A stretch of DNA of 64,000 nt. Origin: Amphirosellinia nigrospora. Its lineage: Eukaryota > Ascomycota > Sordariomycetes > Xylariales > Xylariaceae. Below the pieces are notes generated by a model, which saw only the letters and a program-made list of their open reading frames with translations, was not told the origin of the DNA and ran no database searches. This document shows, one piece after another, positions 33,203 through 44,277 of the stretch. The stretch is taken from assembly GCA_004123355.1 (NCBI GenBank), contig SCHM01000003.1:6901058-6965057 (forward strand), written 5' to 3'. Numbering within the stretch: the first letter of the stretch is position 1; the number at the start of each line of letters is the position of its first letter. The position numbers and the translations under genes are program-made.

Positions 33203-34550
33203 TTAGAATAGGCTACCATCGACCCACGAGGACAATTTGTCGGTACCAAGCGTTTTGCCCTTGATTAGGTAGACCAAGAAACTGAAAGCCTTGACGGGGC
33301 CCATCCGACCAGTTCCTCGAGATCGACCCGTGGCAACCATGAGGACGTCTATAGGGAGAGTTTTGACCGGAGTCTGATTCTTCCCTCTGAGTACAGCGTC
33401 AATATTCTTGGCTACCCCAGCAGCCTGCTTGTCGGTGAGGACGAAGCTACCCGTGGTTTCCAGACAACGTCACCAGCAGCCCAGATGTTCTCGGCACCCT
33501 TCACAGCGTAGAACTCGTCGATATCGACGAATTTACTAGTTGTAAGGAGCGTTTCCGGGAAGAATTCGGTGTTGGGCGTCACGCCCATCGTGGGCAAATA
33601 CATGTCGGTGACGATCTTCTCGCCATTTTCAAGCACGATTTCGGTTTTGCCGTCCGGTGATGCGGTGGCGTTTGTAACCCGTGCTGACCCGCGAACCTTG
33701 ACGTTCAGCTTCTTCAGTTCCGATGCAGCATTGCTGGCGATGCTGTCGCCATTCAGGACCTCCTTCTGTGCGGACAGTAGGACAATCTCTTTCTTGTCGG
33801 CAGTGTTTTTCGGGTTTCCATATTCGAACCCCAGCTCCGCCGCTGTCTCAACACCTGTTGGGCCTGCACCGGCTACTACGATGTGCTTCGCGGCCTTGAC
33901 CCTTTCCTGCGTGTCGGCAAGGAGGGCTGTGATTTCCTCGTGTGTGCCGTTGTTCTTCCAAGGGACATTAGAGGTACCGGCGTTGCGTGTACCCGTAGTG
34001 ACCACCAGGTAATCGTAAGTAAGCTGGCGCTCGCTGGCATCTGCGCCCACAATCACATTCACCGTCTTGCTCTGGTGATCGACTGTCTGGGCCGTGCCGA
34101 TGATGAACTCGAACTGATCCGCGGAATACTTGGCGAAGCCTGGTGCAATTGGCTGTGTGTATTCTTCCGGTTTTAGGATACCTGGGATGATGGCACGAAC
34201 CGCGGCCAAGTTCCAATAGAAATTACTGTTCTGCACCTATTTGTTAGCGCCAACCCAAAACTTCGCACGTCAAGCAGGGGGCAACGGAACGTTCAAGGCG
34301 CGATAACACGGCCGCAGCATAGAAATAACAACAACATCGACAACAGCCAATCCAGCGATGCTCATTTCGAGGTCAGACAACATTTAGCTCCCAGATGCTT
34401 CAAACGCCAAATTACGTTAGTGTTTGTATTTACCTTTGAAACGAGAATGACCTTCAGGTCTTTCACATAAGGCAGGGTGGTTTTGAGCAATCGATGGGCA
34501 ACCTGCACGCCAGCAAATGCGCCGCCCAGAATCACAACCGTTTTCGTCAT
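33203..34550 (-). CDS. AIF/AMID-like FAD-dependent oxidoreductase
   Basis: Type II NADH dehydrogenase-fold oxidoreductase related to apoptosis-inducing factor homologue AMID/FSP1, reducing quinones at a membrane. Exon 1 (34550-34434) has the FAD site VVILGGAFAGVQVAHRLL; a 197-bp intron leads to exon 2 beginning VQNSNFYWNLAAVRAIIPG. Further landmarks are YDYLVVTTGTRN, the NADH site HIVVAGAGPTGVETAAELGF, and IWAAGDVV. The frame shifts by one base near 33455, after GDVVWKPR; the other frame continues ETTGSFVLTDKQAAGVAKNI and ends DKLSSWVDGSLF at 33203. About 383 residues. There is no obvious mitochondrial presequence. Divergent from ACBP, with a 2.5-kb gap. Confidence 0.88.
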
Positions 34551-37070
34551 TATGTCGAGGCCGTTCCGACGCCTTATCTGAAAGGGCAAGACGCTGGCGA
34601 AGTCCGGCGGGGGTAACAAGTACCTCAGGGTGCTGGCAAGTAAGCTGTAGTCGACGTTTACCAGTGTTACGGGAGGTCTCTCCAAAACGAAAGAGGAAGA
34701 AAAACGAGAGTGGAATAAACAAGGAATGTGGAAAGAAGAGAAACTTGGGGCGGATTTCAATCAAGTGAAATTTGTTCCCTGACTTGTATTACCATGCAGT
34801 CGGAACTCATTTAAATGTTCCGTTCTCTTGACCTGCCTGGTCTTACACGGGAAGTCGCACAATCCGGAGCCCCACCAAAGGTCCAGATCCAAGACAAGGT
34901 GCACAAGACAGGTTGTACCTATCGTTCGCTGCAAGACATTACCTACCTAGCCGGTTGTTTATCAGAATCTACCAAGCATAGAAGAAGCTACATTGTGGTT
35001 TCAGGATGCCGGAATTGCAAGATCTGACGCGTCTCTGTCTCTCAAAACAGCTCACAATACGACCTACGACAGACATCATTGATGACATACAATACCCCAA
35101 TATAGCTTATGATTGGGGGGTTATACCGACTTGATTGCAAATCTCAGCAATAGTCCGCCGCCCGGCGGCCGATGAAAGCCCCAGGCGGTCGAACTTACGT
35201 GGCAGGTTAGTGGTGAGGCTGAGGATATGGATGGATGTTTCATGTTGGAAGTATGTTTCGGTCCCGACAAGCTCAGATTCTCCTGCTGCATCTTCAATTG
35301 GGACCAATTAACTGCAACCGAAACTGGCCTTCCATTCTACATCGGCCCCACACTCTCCAATATTGAACAGCCCACTTGCGATTACCACGTGCTGGGCAGC
35401 TGCCTCTGTACCTCAGGCAGGCATGTCAATCATTTACCTACCTAGATCAATAAACTGAACCAACCCACGAAGGAATCAGTCACATGTTAAAAAAACATCG
35501 TAGCGATTGTCACTATCTATTAGACATTTCTAGCATCGATGGTAAATAAGTTATGAAATATCTTTACTTGACGAACGAAGGCAGGGGCCTGGGAAACAAC
35601 TAAACTACTAGGTATCTTACGTAGGGGGTGGGGTGAGTAGGTAAAGATCCGGCCGATGTAGAATTGTTTTACGGTTAGTCTAGGTAGACTCATGCGGGTC
35701 GGCAGGGCAGGGTATCTACTTCAAAACTTACGTTGAACGGGCATTCCTCTTTTTACATACATCGAATTTACCGGCCTTAGAAACGTTCCAACTAGCCTAG
35801 CTCGTAGAAACTCCCTTCTCCTTTGGAATGCAACATTTGAGGTATGGTCACATTGCGGAAATGAGACATACTCGACATAGGTAATTGTGCGACAAGGTCT
35901 AAGACATTGACTTTGATCCTAACATTGGGTTAATATAGCGCCTAATGGACTGGATATGTTATGTCCAATTTGATGCATACCTAGGTAGATGATTTATGTG
36001 ACCACTATTTCATCGATTACCTTGCTCAACTGAACTTGCCATCATATTCTGACAGTAACATAAATGCATATCTTTATGGTATCTGAGAGAGGCTACGGCT
36101 CGGCAATACACACCAAGTAAATGCTCTTAAGAAGTACGCTTCCATCTCCAGCCATGTCTTCTCACAAACCCGTGTATGTAGGTCGAAGACGCAGAACTAT
36201 TAGAAACAGTAGAAATTGTAAAGTGGTCATGTATTCTAATTGATTCATTTTCGTCACTTTGGTACTAAGATTGAGGCTCCAGCCGATACCTTAGCCCCGC
36301 CAGTAGTTTTAGCCGAGTTAGGTCTATAACCTGCATCAATACATAAAGTAGACTAGAATTAGCATTTAGATATCCCCTTCCCTATTAAGTAGATATTGTG
36401 ATGTTGTGTGTGTGATCCTTGCCTCGAGATGGACGCGAAAAAGGACGTCCTGAGTGTGGAGAGGCCGGGACGGGGCAGATAGCATGTGGGGTTTCGTGGG
36501 GTCACGTCACAATACTTATACATACATACATTCCTTCCTATAAACATGTACCTATTACTCAAGCCTAAGACAAAGGTACAAACAGACCCAAAACCAGCCC
36601 TTATGTCGACTACAAGGGGGAACAGGGCCTCCCGTTCCTCGCCATTACTTAATGCTCCCTGTCCGCATGATAGTTTCCCAACCTAGTCCATATCTGAAGA
36701 GTTTTGGGCCGATGTATAAAAGCAAGATCAAACTATGGAGCAAAGACTAGACCAGACTAGACGCGCTGGGCCTCTCCGTGGGCACCATGGGACCAATCAA
36801 CAAAGCCGAGCCCGCCTGCTTCCTTCCCAACTTAGTGAGGGAGAGCCCCCGCCGGCAGGCACCTTGCCGATGTAGAACGAGGGAGCTTGGTGCGTATGAC
36901 GATGGTTGTACTGGAGACGACCCCGCCAAACTGCCCACATTCGAACGGTCGTCATCGACGTATTCCCCCTCCTCCCCCATCGTTGACTCTCACGATACAA
37001 ACGGCCGTCGAAATATCATCTCCTTTCCGAAGCTACTGAACGTCCATCCCCAAACAAATCATCCGTCATA
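34551..37070. other. Long gene-poor promoter region between AIF-like gene and ACBP
   Basis: About 2.5 kb without a supported gene. It is AT-rich at 35450-36400 with many short taggta/acctag motifs. A small upstream frame starting at 36778 runs to the ACBP start codon and may be a leader uORF. Confidence 0.45.
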
Positions 37071-37754
37071 ATGCCGAGAGAACTCTCCGACAAGGAAAAG
37101 GCCGCCTTTGCCGCAAACCCGGCTTTCGAGAAAGCGGCTGAGAAGGAATCGAAGCAGCTCCTGAAAAAGCCCGACAACAATGAGCTGCTTGAATTATATG
37201 GTTCGTGACGCCTTTATTCGATTCTTCTTTCTCTTGTAAACTTGTCGGCGGAGGACGCATCGCGACGACAATGCTTTGGTCCCCCGAGAGCTGTGCTCGT
37301 TAATAGATTAATTGCTAACGAACACTTTTCATCTTCCTTGCAGGTCTCTACAAAGTCGGCTGCAACGAAGACGTCTCAGAATATCAGAAGGGGCCCAAAG
37401 CTCCTGGCATGTTTGACTTGAAGGTTCGTTATGTCTTTATTACCCCGCGCTATCACACCGCACCTCGTCGCAACATAATTAGATTCAAGTTCTTTCCAAG
37501 GCAGTGCAACCTTGCCCGAACTAGTTTCCAAGCCTGGGATGCCGTTCCACCTTGGTGACATACGCGGAACTGCCTAGCTAATCATTTCTCAATGATAACA
37601 GGGTAAAGCCAAGCTGAAGGCCTGGGAAGGCATCGTCGACGAGAACCTGACCCCCGAGCAAGCGCAAGAACGCTACATCGCCCTCGTCGAGCAACTCAAG
37701 GCCAAGCACGGTTTCGACCCCGAGAAGGTGCCCGAGGTCGTCGGCAGCAGCTAG
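37071..37754 (+). CDS. Acyl-CoA-binding protein
   Basis: Cytosolic four-helix protein that binds long-chain acyl-CoA esters. Exons 37071-37200, 37344-37423 and 37602-37754 total 363 bp, 120 residues, fully in frame. Landmarks: MPRELSDKEKAAFAANPAFE, NELLELYGLYKVGCNED (the YGLYKQA-type motif), PGMFDLKGKAKLKAWEG (FDLKGKxKWxAW), then LTPEQAQERYIALVEQLKAK. Both introns have GT..AG ends and split the conserved GLYKV and DLK|GKAK blocks where family genes are often split. It is slightly longer than the usual 87-105 residues because of the C-terminal extension KHGFDPEKVPEVVGSS. Confidence 0.95.
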
Positions 37755-38190
37755 TTGTTGTCTGTGCCGCTTGTTTTGATCATCGGCTCGGCTCTCCTAT
37801 TGGTCTTTGTCATTATGCCTATTACGAATACACGCCCAGATACCTGACAATATGGAGCGTAGATAGCTTTAGAGGCATTTCACTCCTTTGTTGAAATGGC
37901 CACATGCGATTCGCATTGTTAGAACTCGCATCGAAAGCTGCACTACAAGAAGATGAGCTCGGATATACTTAGGAAGATAGAATATATCAACATGGGTTAA
38001 CACCAAACTTTTTTGATCGTAGCATATTTGAGTGCACAAGGTGCCAATTATTGCTTAAAAACTTGCACAGTTAAGAATTAATTCATGCCCCTAGATGGCA
38101 CGGCAGTATTGCTAGTCATACCTCATTGAATATTTCCATAATTATCTCAGTATATGATTAGTAAACCTGAGGTTTGGGTCTTCAATAACC
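37755..38190. other. Convergent 3' region, no gene seen
   Basis: AT-rich DNA between ACBP and TDP1, which converge. Confidence 0.5.
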
Positions 38191-39974
38191 CTACCACACC
38201 TGTCCCATCCAGTCTGGTTCTCTATACGACATTGTTGCGACCCAGGGTACCTCCAAGTTCCCGTACTTCTTTAACGGCAAGCTATACGGGATCCTGAGCC
38301 CAACTACGGGTGCGCTCTCATCATCAACGTCCTCTTCCTTCTTCGGCTCGTCCGTCTTGAACGTGCCTACCATCTTCGCCTCTATATCTCCCGCCAGAAG
38401 TTCCGGCCAAACCAAAACGCCAATCTCCCAGGACGCGATGCGCACCTCGCCAGATTTGTTGGTGGCCTCGCCCCACGCCTGTTTCGAGACGTTGGCTGAT
38501 GTGAGCATGGCCCAATCAATCGACTTCTCGCCGTACCGGATGTAGGTCTTGATGTGCGGCGCCGCCCGCTTGCGGCCTGCCTCCCCGGGGCCTGCGATGA
38601 TACTCCCCGGAGTCAGCGTCGATGCCAATACGCCATCGGGGACATCGTTTGCCCAGTGATGGAATAGCGGCCGCAAGTACTGGAGCTGCTTCGTCTGGGC
38701 TGCTGATTGGATCTTGGTATGAATCGAACCACCCGATGCGTAACCGTCTAGTGAATTGGCGATCTCGTCTCTTGTGGGAAAAACTATTTTGAAACTGGGT
38801 CTGGAAGCCCGGGATCCCGAGGGTGCGCTTTGGCACGCCGAGAGTGAATCGAACAATGTCTTTTGAAGCCACGTATCATTCGCCCCAAGAGTCGCAATGG
38901 ATGAGATCTGGACGACGACTTCCGAAGACCCTGCCTGGGCTGGGACTATTTTCAAGACCTCCTTCAATGATTGCCATCCCCAGCGCGTTACTCCTAGTTC
39001 TTGCTCAACGTCGTGCTTGCCTGGTACACTGGCGACGAGCGCGCCGCGGACTTCGGCGAAGTCATATTTTGTAAGCTCCTCGACTAATGAGACGCAGACG
39101 TTTCGTACTTTATTGTACGCCCGTAAGTAGTTTAATAGGTCGAATTTGAATCGTGTCCCGCTACCCATATCCCCATGTGTCTCGCCACCTCGTTGTGATT
39201 GTTGGAGTTTTGGGAGTAGAGGTGATGCCCAGACCCCATTAGTCATATTTGTCCAATCTTTGGCAATCATGTTCGCCGTATGAATTATGATCTGTGCCGT
39301 ATCGTCATGTCTGATAAGGACGAGCATCTTGGAGTGGTGAGTGCCGAACATCTCGGGCATATAAGCAGTGTGAAGCGTAACATTGTCGTATTGTTTTTTT
39401 GCTCCTAAGTTCAACATTAGTAAAGTAGGCGAATTTGCCCCCAAAATCTTCGTAGAGATATCATTTAGCCAGTTGAGGAGCACAGCGTAGCCTCATACGT
39501 CCGCTACCTACTAGCTCAAGTACAACTCATTGTTACGCAAAAGCTATGAAAATCGACGGACAAGAAAGACGACTAAGAGCTCACCTGCAGCAACAACCGA
39601 TTTGAATCCTCTCGTTTCCAGAACCCGTGGACAATGTGAACTTTAGTCAACGCCTGCGTGTCCTCGTCAAGGTGTCCCATCAAAAAGTCAATATCATGCA
39701 AATAGTTGAAGTCCCAGAGCTCCGCGATGAGGGGATCTCCGATTAGGTCTCTTAATGATACCGCGTCGACATTGAGGGCATCGGAGAGATCTCGAATGGT
39801 CGTGAGCCTAAACGGAGATGCGATTCGTATTCTTGTTCTTGTCTTTTGCTTTCTTGGTGGGCTGATAGGATGAGAAAGGGAAGGAGGGGTTGCGCGGTCA
39901 GTGTCACCAGTAGCTGGCGCATCATCGCCATCATGATTATCGGTGCGTTGACGCTTCGTTGGAGGTTCGGCCAT
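38191..39974 (-). CDS. TDP1: Tyrosyl-DNA phosphodiesterase 1
   Basis: Nuclear repair enzyme that removes topoisomerase I peptides from DNA 3' ends. Exon 1 (39974-39583) has a basic N-terminus (PPTKRQRTDNHDGDD), then LRDLIGDPLIAELWDFNYLH, DIDFLMGHL and KVHIVHGFWKREDSNRLL. An intron starting GTGAGC at about 39582 probably ends near 39413, before AKKQYDNVTLHTAYMPE; the join is off by one base next to an A7 run. The first HKD motif is TYMPE..GTHHSKMLVL (near 39330) with HTANMIAKDWTNMTNGVW; the second is HIKTYIRYGEKSIDWAMLT with SANVSKQAWG (near 38470-38555). Both catalytic His-Lys pairs are intact. The C-terminus is VPYSLPLKKY-like, ending EPDWMGQVW. About 540 residues. Divergent from the PDI-like gene. 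Confidence 0.93.
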
Positions 39975-41141
39975 TTTAATGTTGGGTCATGAACCGCTTA
40001 CAACGGGAAGATGAGTCTTGAATGTTGAAGCCTAAATTCTCAACTGCGGACAATGAAGGTGATGTACCAGATGGAATTTCGATATCCGCGGTGCATATCC
40101 CAAGCAAGATATGGGATCATGCGTACGAATTCCCGGTCATCATCGCCTTATATTCTGGATTTTTTTCGTCGGGGAGTCGTGTTGCAGGCAGTCGTGAGAA
40201 GCCACGTCGAAGCCGGTGCAGACGCCTTGTCTATCTAGGGAGTAGGTATCGGATCACATGTCACAACTCATTTAAGTAAGTAATTACTCCAGTGTAAGCA
40301 AAATAAGGTACTTCTTTAAAGAGTTCAGTTATTTCAAAACGATTATACCCGGCTTATTGTGCCCATTTGACAAAGAGAATACCTATTCTCTTCATACTTC
40401 ATACCCGCCGAGTGTAGGTAGTGAGGCCTGGCTTGAGCCAAGGTGGCTGTCAGCCACATTTCGAACCCCGTATCCATCAATTTGACCTTCCCTCATCAGG
40501 TATAGCTCTCTCCTGACTAGTTTAGTCTAGGCTCCATGCAGGCAAGGGGCACTGACCAGTGGCGGGTTGGATCTGGCGACCCTGGTGCTTGGCGCTACAG
40601 CGTGCAACCCGCCTAAAACACCGCTAGAAAGCAGACACCTCGACAGCAAATCCTGTTTCATCGGATAGACTTCGCCCCAACACTCTACCTTAGGAGGGTT
40701 GGACTTATCTCCCTTACACGAACACAACTAATTATCTTTCTTCCGCGTCCTTTGACTTCGAATCACTGGCTACTTACGTTTTGCGCCGGTAGACTTCTGC
40801 GTCTACTTTTCTCTTCTTCCGACGCCCCGATGTCCCTCTTTACTCTCGCTCATTAAGTAGACATTTAATCTCGATGCGCGAGTCCCGATAACGCGATACC
40901 TCTTTGAGATTCAAGCCCCTAATTCATCGCTACGTATCCAGCATCGCCGTCCACGAAATTTCCCCATCGCCCATTCGATCGCTCGTTCTAGGTGCGTCCC
41001 TAGCATCGAAATCTCGTGTTGCTCTTGCAACCCGTCAGCTGCGACAGCTTGCATGCGTCTTAGAGTAGACTGGCTTCTGCCGTGATCTTGGTCGTCGTCG
41101 AGACTATCCGCCATCGTCTTTCAGTTCTATAGATTGTAGCC
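39975..41141. other. Divergent promoter region of TDP1 and the PDI-like gene
   Basis: No gene supported. A perfect gtggctg-t-cagccac palindrome lies at 40443-40457. The last 350 bases are pyrimidine-rich and presumably the leader of the PDI-like gene. Confidence 0.45.
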
Positions 41142-43422
41142 ATGAGGCTCGCACCGCTCGCGCTGCTTCTCGGCGCCGTGACATCTGGCCTCGCCCAGGC
41201 CATCGGCTCCGACACGAAAGATGACCCCGAGAGGGAAAACACATATTTTAATGGCAAAAAGGTCCCTCCGCTGCTCGAACTGACCGGCGACAATTTCGAC
41301 ACAGAAGTCCAAGCATCTAAATTCTTGGTAGTCAAATATTTCAAGTAGGACACCCCTCCCATCAGCTGGCTGGCCGCGAAACTACACGTGGCGGTTTATC
41401 TCGACCTAATAAACCTAGAAAACTGGGTATACGTAATAGAATATGGCGCTGACATCCCTGATTACCAGTCCCTACTGTCCTCATTGTCAATTATTCGCTC
41501 CAACATATCAGACCTTGTACGAATTTTACTACACATCAGCCGCACCCGATCCCAATACGCCCACCTCCGCCGCCCCTTCGAAAAGGCCTATGATATCCGA
41601 TTTGGCAGTCTCGACTGTATGGTCCACGGAGACCTTTGCACTAAGCATGATATCGGTGCTTATCCCCGTACTGTCCTGTACAAAGATGGTAAACAGCTTG
41701 ATTACGTGGGCGGTGCGAAGCCGATGGAGAAAGTTTCCGACATGATTGAGACGGCACTAGAAAAAGAGTATCCCGGGACACGACCTAAGGAGCTCGTCCT
41801 ACCGGAGCCCGAAGCTACAAGCTCGCCAGAACCCCCCAAGAAGTCAGATCCCATAAAGGGGAAGTCTTCAGATGAAGAGGAGGAGGAAGAGGAAGATGGT
41901 ACTGCTTCCAAGACAACTACTACAACTAGCAAAACAGAGGTTGCCGAGAAGACAAAACCTGCCAAGCCGAGCGTCACCCGAACAAGGAGGGAAATTCCGT
42001 CCCGCTCACCGCCGAGAGCTTCCAAAATCTTGTGACTATGACACAGGAGCCCTGGTTCATCAAATTCTACGCCCCATGGTGCCATCATTGCCAGGCAATG
42101 GCTCCCAACTGGCAACAAATGGCCAAGGAGATGAAGGGTAAGCTGAACGTGGGTGAGGTGAATTGCGATGTTGAAACCAGACTTTGCAAAGATGTTCGTC
42201 TGAAGGGGTACCCGACGATCCTTTTCTTCAAGGGTGGCGAACGGGTCGAGTATGATGGTTTGCGAGGTTTCGGCGACCTCCTCCACTATGCTGAGAAGGC
42301 CCTCGATATTTGTGACGGCATTAAAGATGTTGATGCGACCTCCCTTGCTGAGCTCGAGAAAAAGGAAGATGTCATCTTTGTCTATTTTTACGACCACGCC
42401 ACTGCCACCGAGGATTTCCTAGCCTTAGAAAGATTACCTCTCAGCTTGATTGGGCGTGCCAAACTTGTCAAGACGAAGGACCCGCAACTATACGAACGAT
42501 TCAAGATCACGACCTGGCCAAGATTGCTTGTGTCGCGTGAAGGCCGTCCTACCTACTATACGCCTCTGACCCCACGTGAGATGCGTGACACACATATGGT
42601 TCTATCATGGATGAAGTCTGTTTGGCTGCCCATCGTACCAGAGCTCACAGCATCGAACGCTCGGGAAATCATGGATGGCAAGATGGTGGTGCTCGGCATG
42701 CTGAACAGAGACGATAAAGACTCGTTCACCGGCGCTTTGCATGAAATGAAAGAGGCTGCCAATGACTGGATGGACAAGCAGATCCAAGCTTTCCAATTGG
42801 AGAGACAAAACCTCCGTGATGCTAAGCAGCTACGCCTAGAAGAAGCCGAAGACCGAGGTGATCAACGAGGTGTCCGAGCAGCCAAAAATATTCGCATCAA
42901 CATGGACTGGTCCGACCGCAAGGAGGTTGCTTTTGCTTGGGTTGACAGCACTTTCTGGCAGAGGTGGATTCGAACTACTTATGGGATTGACATTAAGGAT
43001 GGCGATCGGGTAATCATTAATGATGAAGATGTAAGTTATCAGGGACAACATCGCAAACTGCTTGCTGACTTTGAGCGTAGAACCGAAGGTACTGGGACCA
43101 GACCATCAGCGGGTACAATATTGTCCCATCGCGTGTCTCCATCCTCGAGACTCTATCAAAAGTCACATCTAACCCTCCCACTATCAAGCCCAAACTCACT
43201 ATTTCAAGCTTTGAGAAGGTCTTCTTTGATATCAAGATGAACTTTATCGAGCACCCTTACCTCACATTTGGCTGCATTGCCGGGATTGCCTTTGGCATTA
43301 TTTCTTGGTATAGGAGCGGCCAGCGAAGAAACCGTTCGTCCTTTAGACTGGACGAAACGCTTCCGATCAAAGAGCTCAAGGACGGCTTCCTTGGCAACAC
43401 CGCCAATGGTAAGAACGATTAA
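41142..43422 (+). CDS. Membrane-anchored protein disulfide isomerase-like protein
   Basis: Endoplasmic reticulum thiol oxidoreductase. Signal peptide MRLAPLALLLGAVTSGLAQA. First thioredoxin domain with active site PYCPHCQLFAP, second with FYAPWCHHCQAMAPNWQQ (near 42065-42120). An acidic run of glutamates (41870-41895) and a Thr/Lys-rich linker separate them. A long C-terminal luminal part follows, then a membrane segment LTFGCIAGIAFGIISWY and a basic tail ending NTANGKND. Introns at 41345-41468 and 43031-43080. Frame breaks of one base near 41610 and at 41972 (in a CCC run; VTP|NKEGNS). About 700 residues. Both CxxC sites have a His before the second Cys, the PDI-type arrangement. Confidence 0.88.
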
Positions 43423-44277
43423 GCGCAGCATTCCGTGCTCGATGATATAATAAAAGAAAAAGCAATTCGACTACGATGGCGCCGCGGAGGTTTATTGGCC
43501 GCTCCTGATGCGATAGATCATGGTAGCGGGAGTTCTGTATATTACCCTTTTGTCACGTCATGCCGATATGTCCTACACATTCCTAGAATATGATATTCGG
43601 TGGCTTCTCGGATGGAATCTTATTGGGGTCTTGGTTATGAAACGGGTTTATAGCGGCGCTGAATCTGCACATTGCTAGCAAGAGCGTGTTGACACCATCG
43701 ATACTAAGTCCACAGGCCTGAGATGAAGGAAAGATGATGGCCAATTCGGTGCTCTTGTGGACACGGATGTGGCATAGAAGGTGTGGTCCGGCGGTGTCAT
43801 AATAATATATTCATTTACAAAATGTGTATGTGTAGCTAGCCAGTATAGCATTTGTATTGATGACTCTTTGGTCAAAGATCTTTCAGCCTAAAATTATAGG
43901 CTAGACTACTAATGTGTCTTTGACTTCCTTCATCCCAGGCCCCTCCACCAGTGCCATCTCGGTAGGCAAGGTGCGCGATCTTCTAGGGGACGAGTTGTTG
44001 TGAATGCTACAACAATCTATATATCAACTTTACTTACTGCTCCACAGATCAATATGGTGTAATGTCAAATTGATACGCTTTAGACTCTCGAGATAACTAC
44101 ATCTAACCTCAACTATTGTCTGAAACGTATACGGGTCAGGGCAAGAGCGTTCATAGCTGCAAAGACAGAAATCGCGAGTATATTTCAACAAGACTACCTA
44201 TCCTACGAGACTCAAGACATGGATCTCATCCTCCCCGGCTACATCTGTAAAATAAGACATAAGATGCGAGAACTAGG
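43423..44277. other. Convergent 3' region, no gene seen
   Basis: DNA between the PDI-like gene and PLD, which converge. Only short frames. Confidence 0.5.

Noticed and set aside
40443-40457. gtggctgtcagccac palindrome as an operator
   Set aside because: Short, single, and far from both start codons; expected by chance in a window this size.
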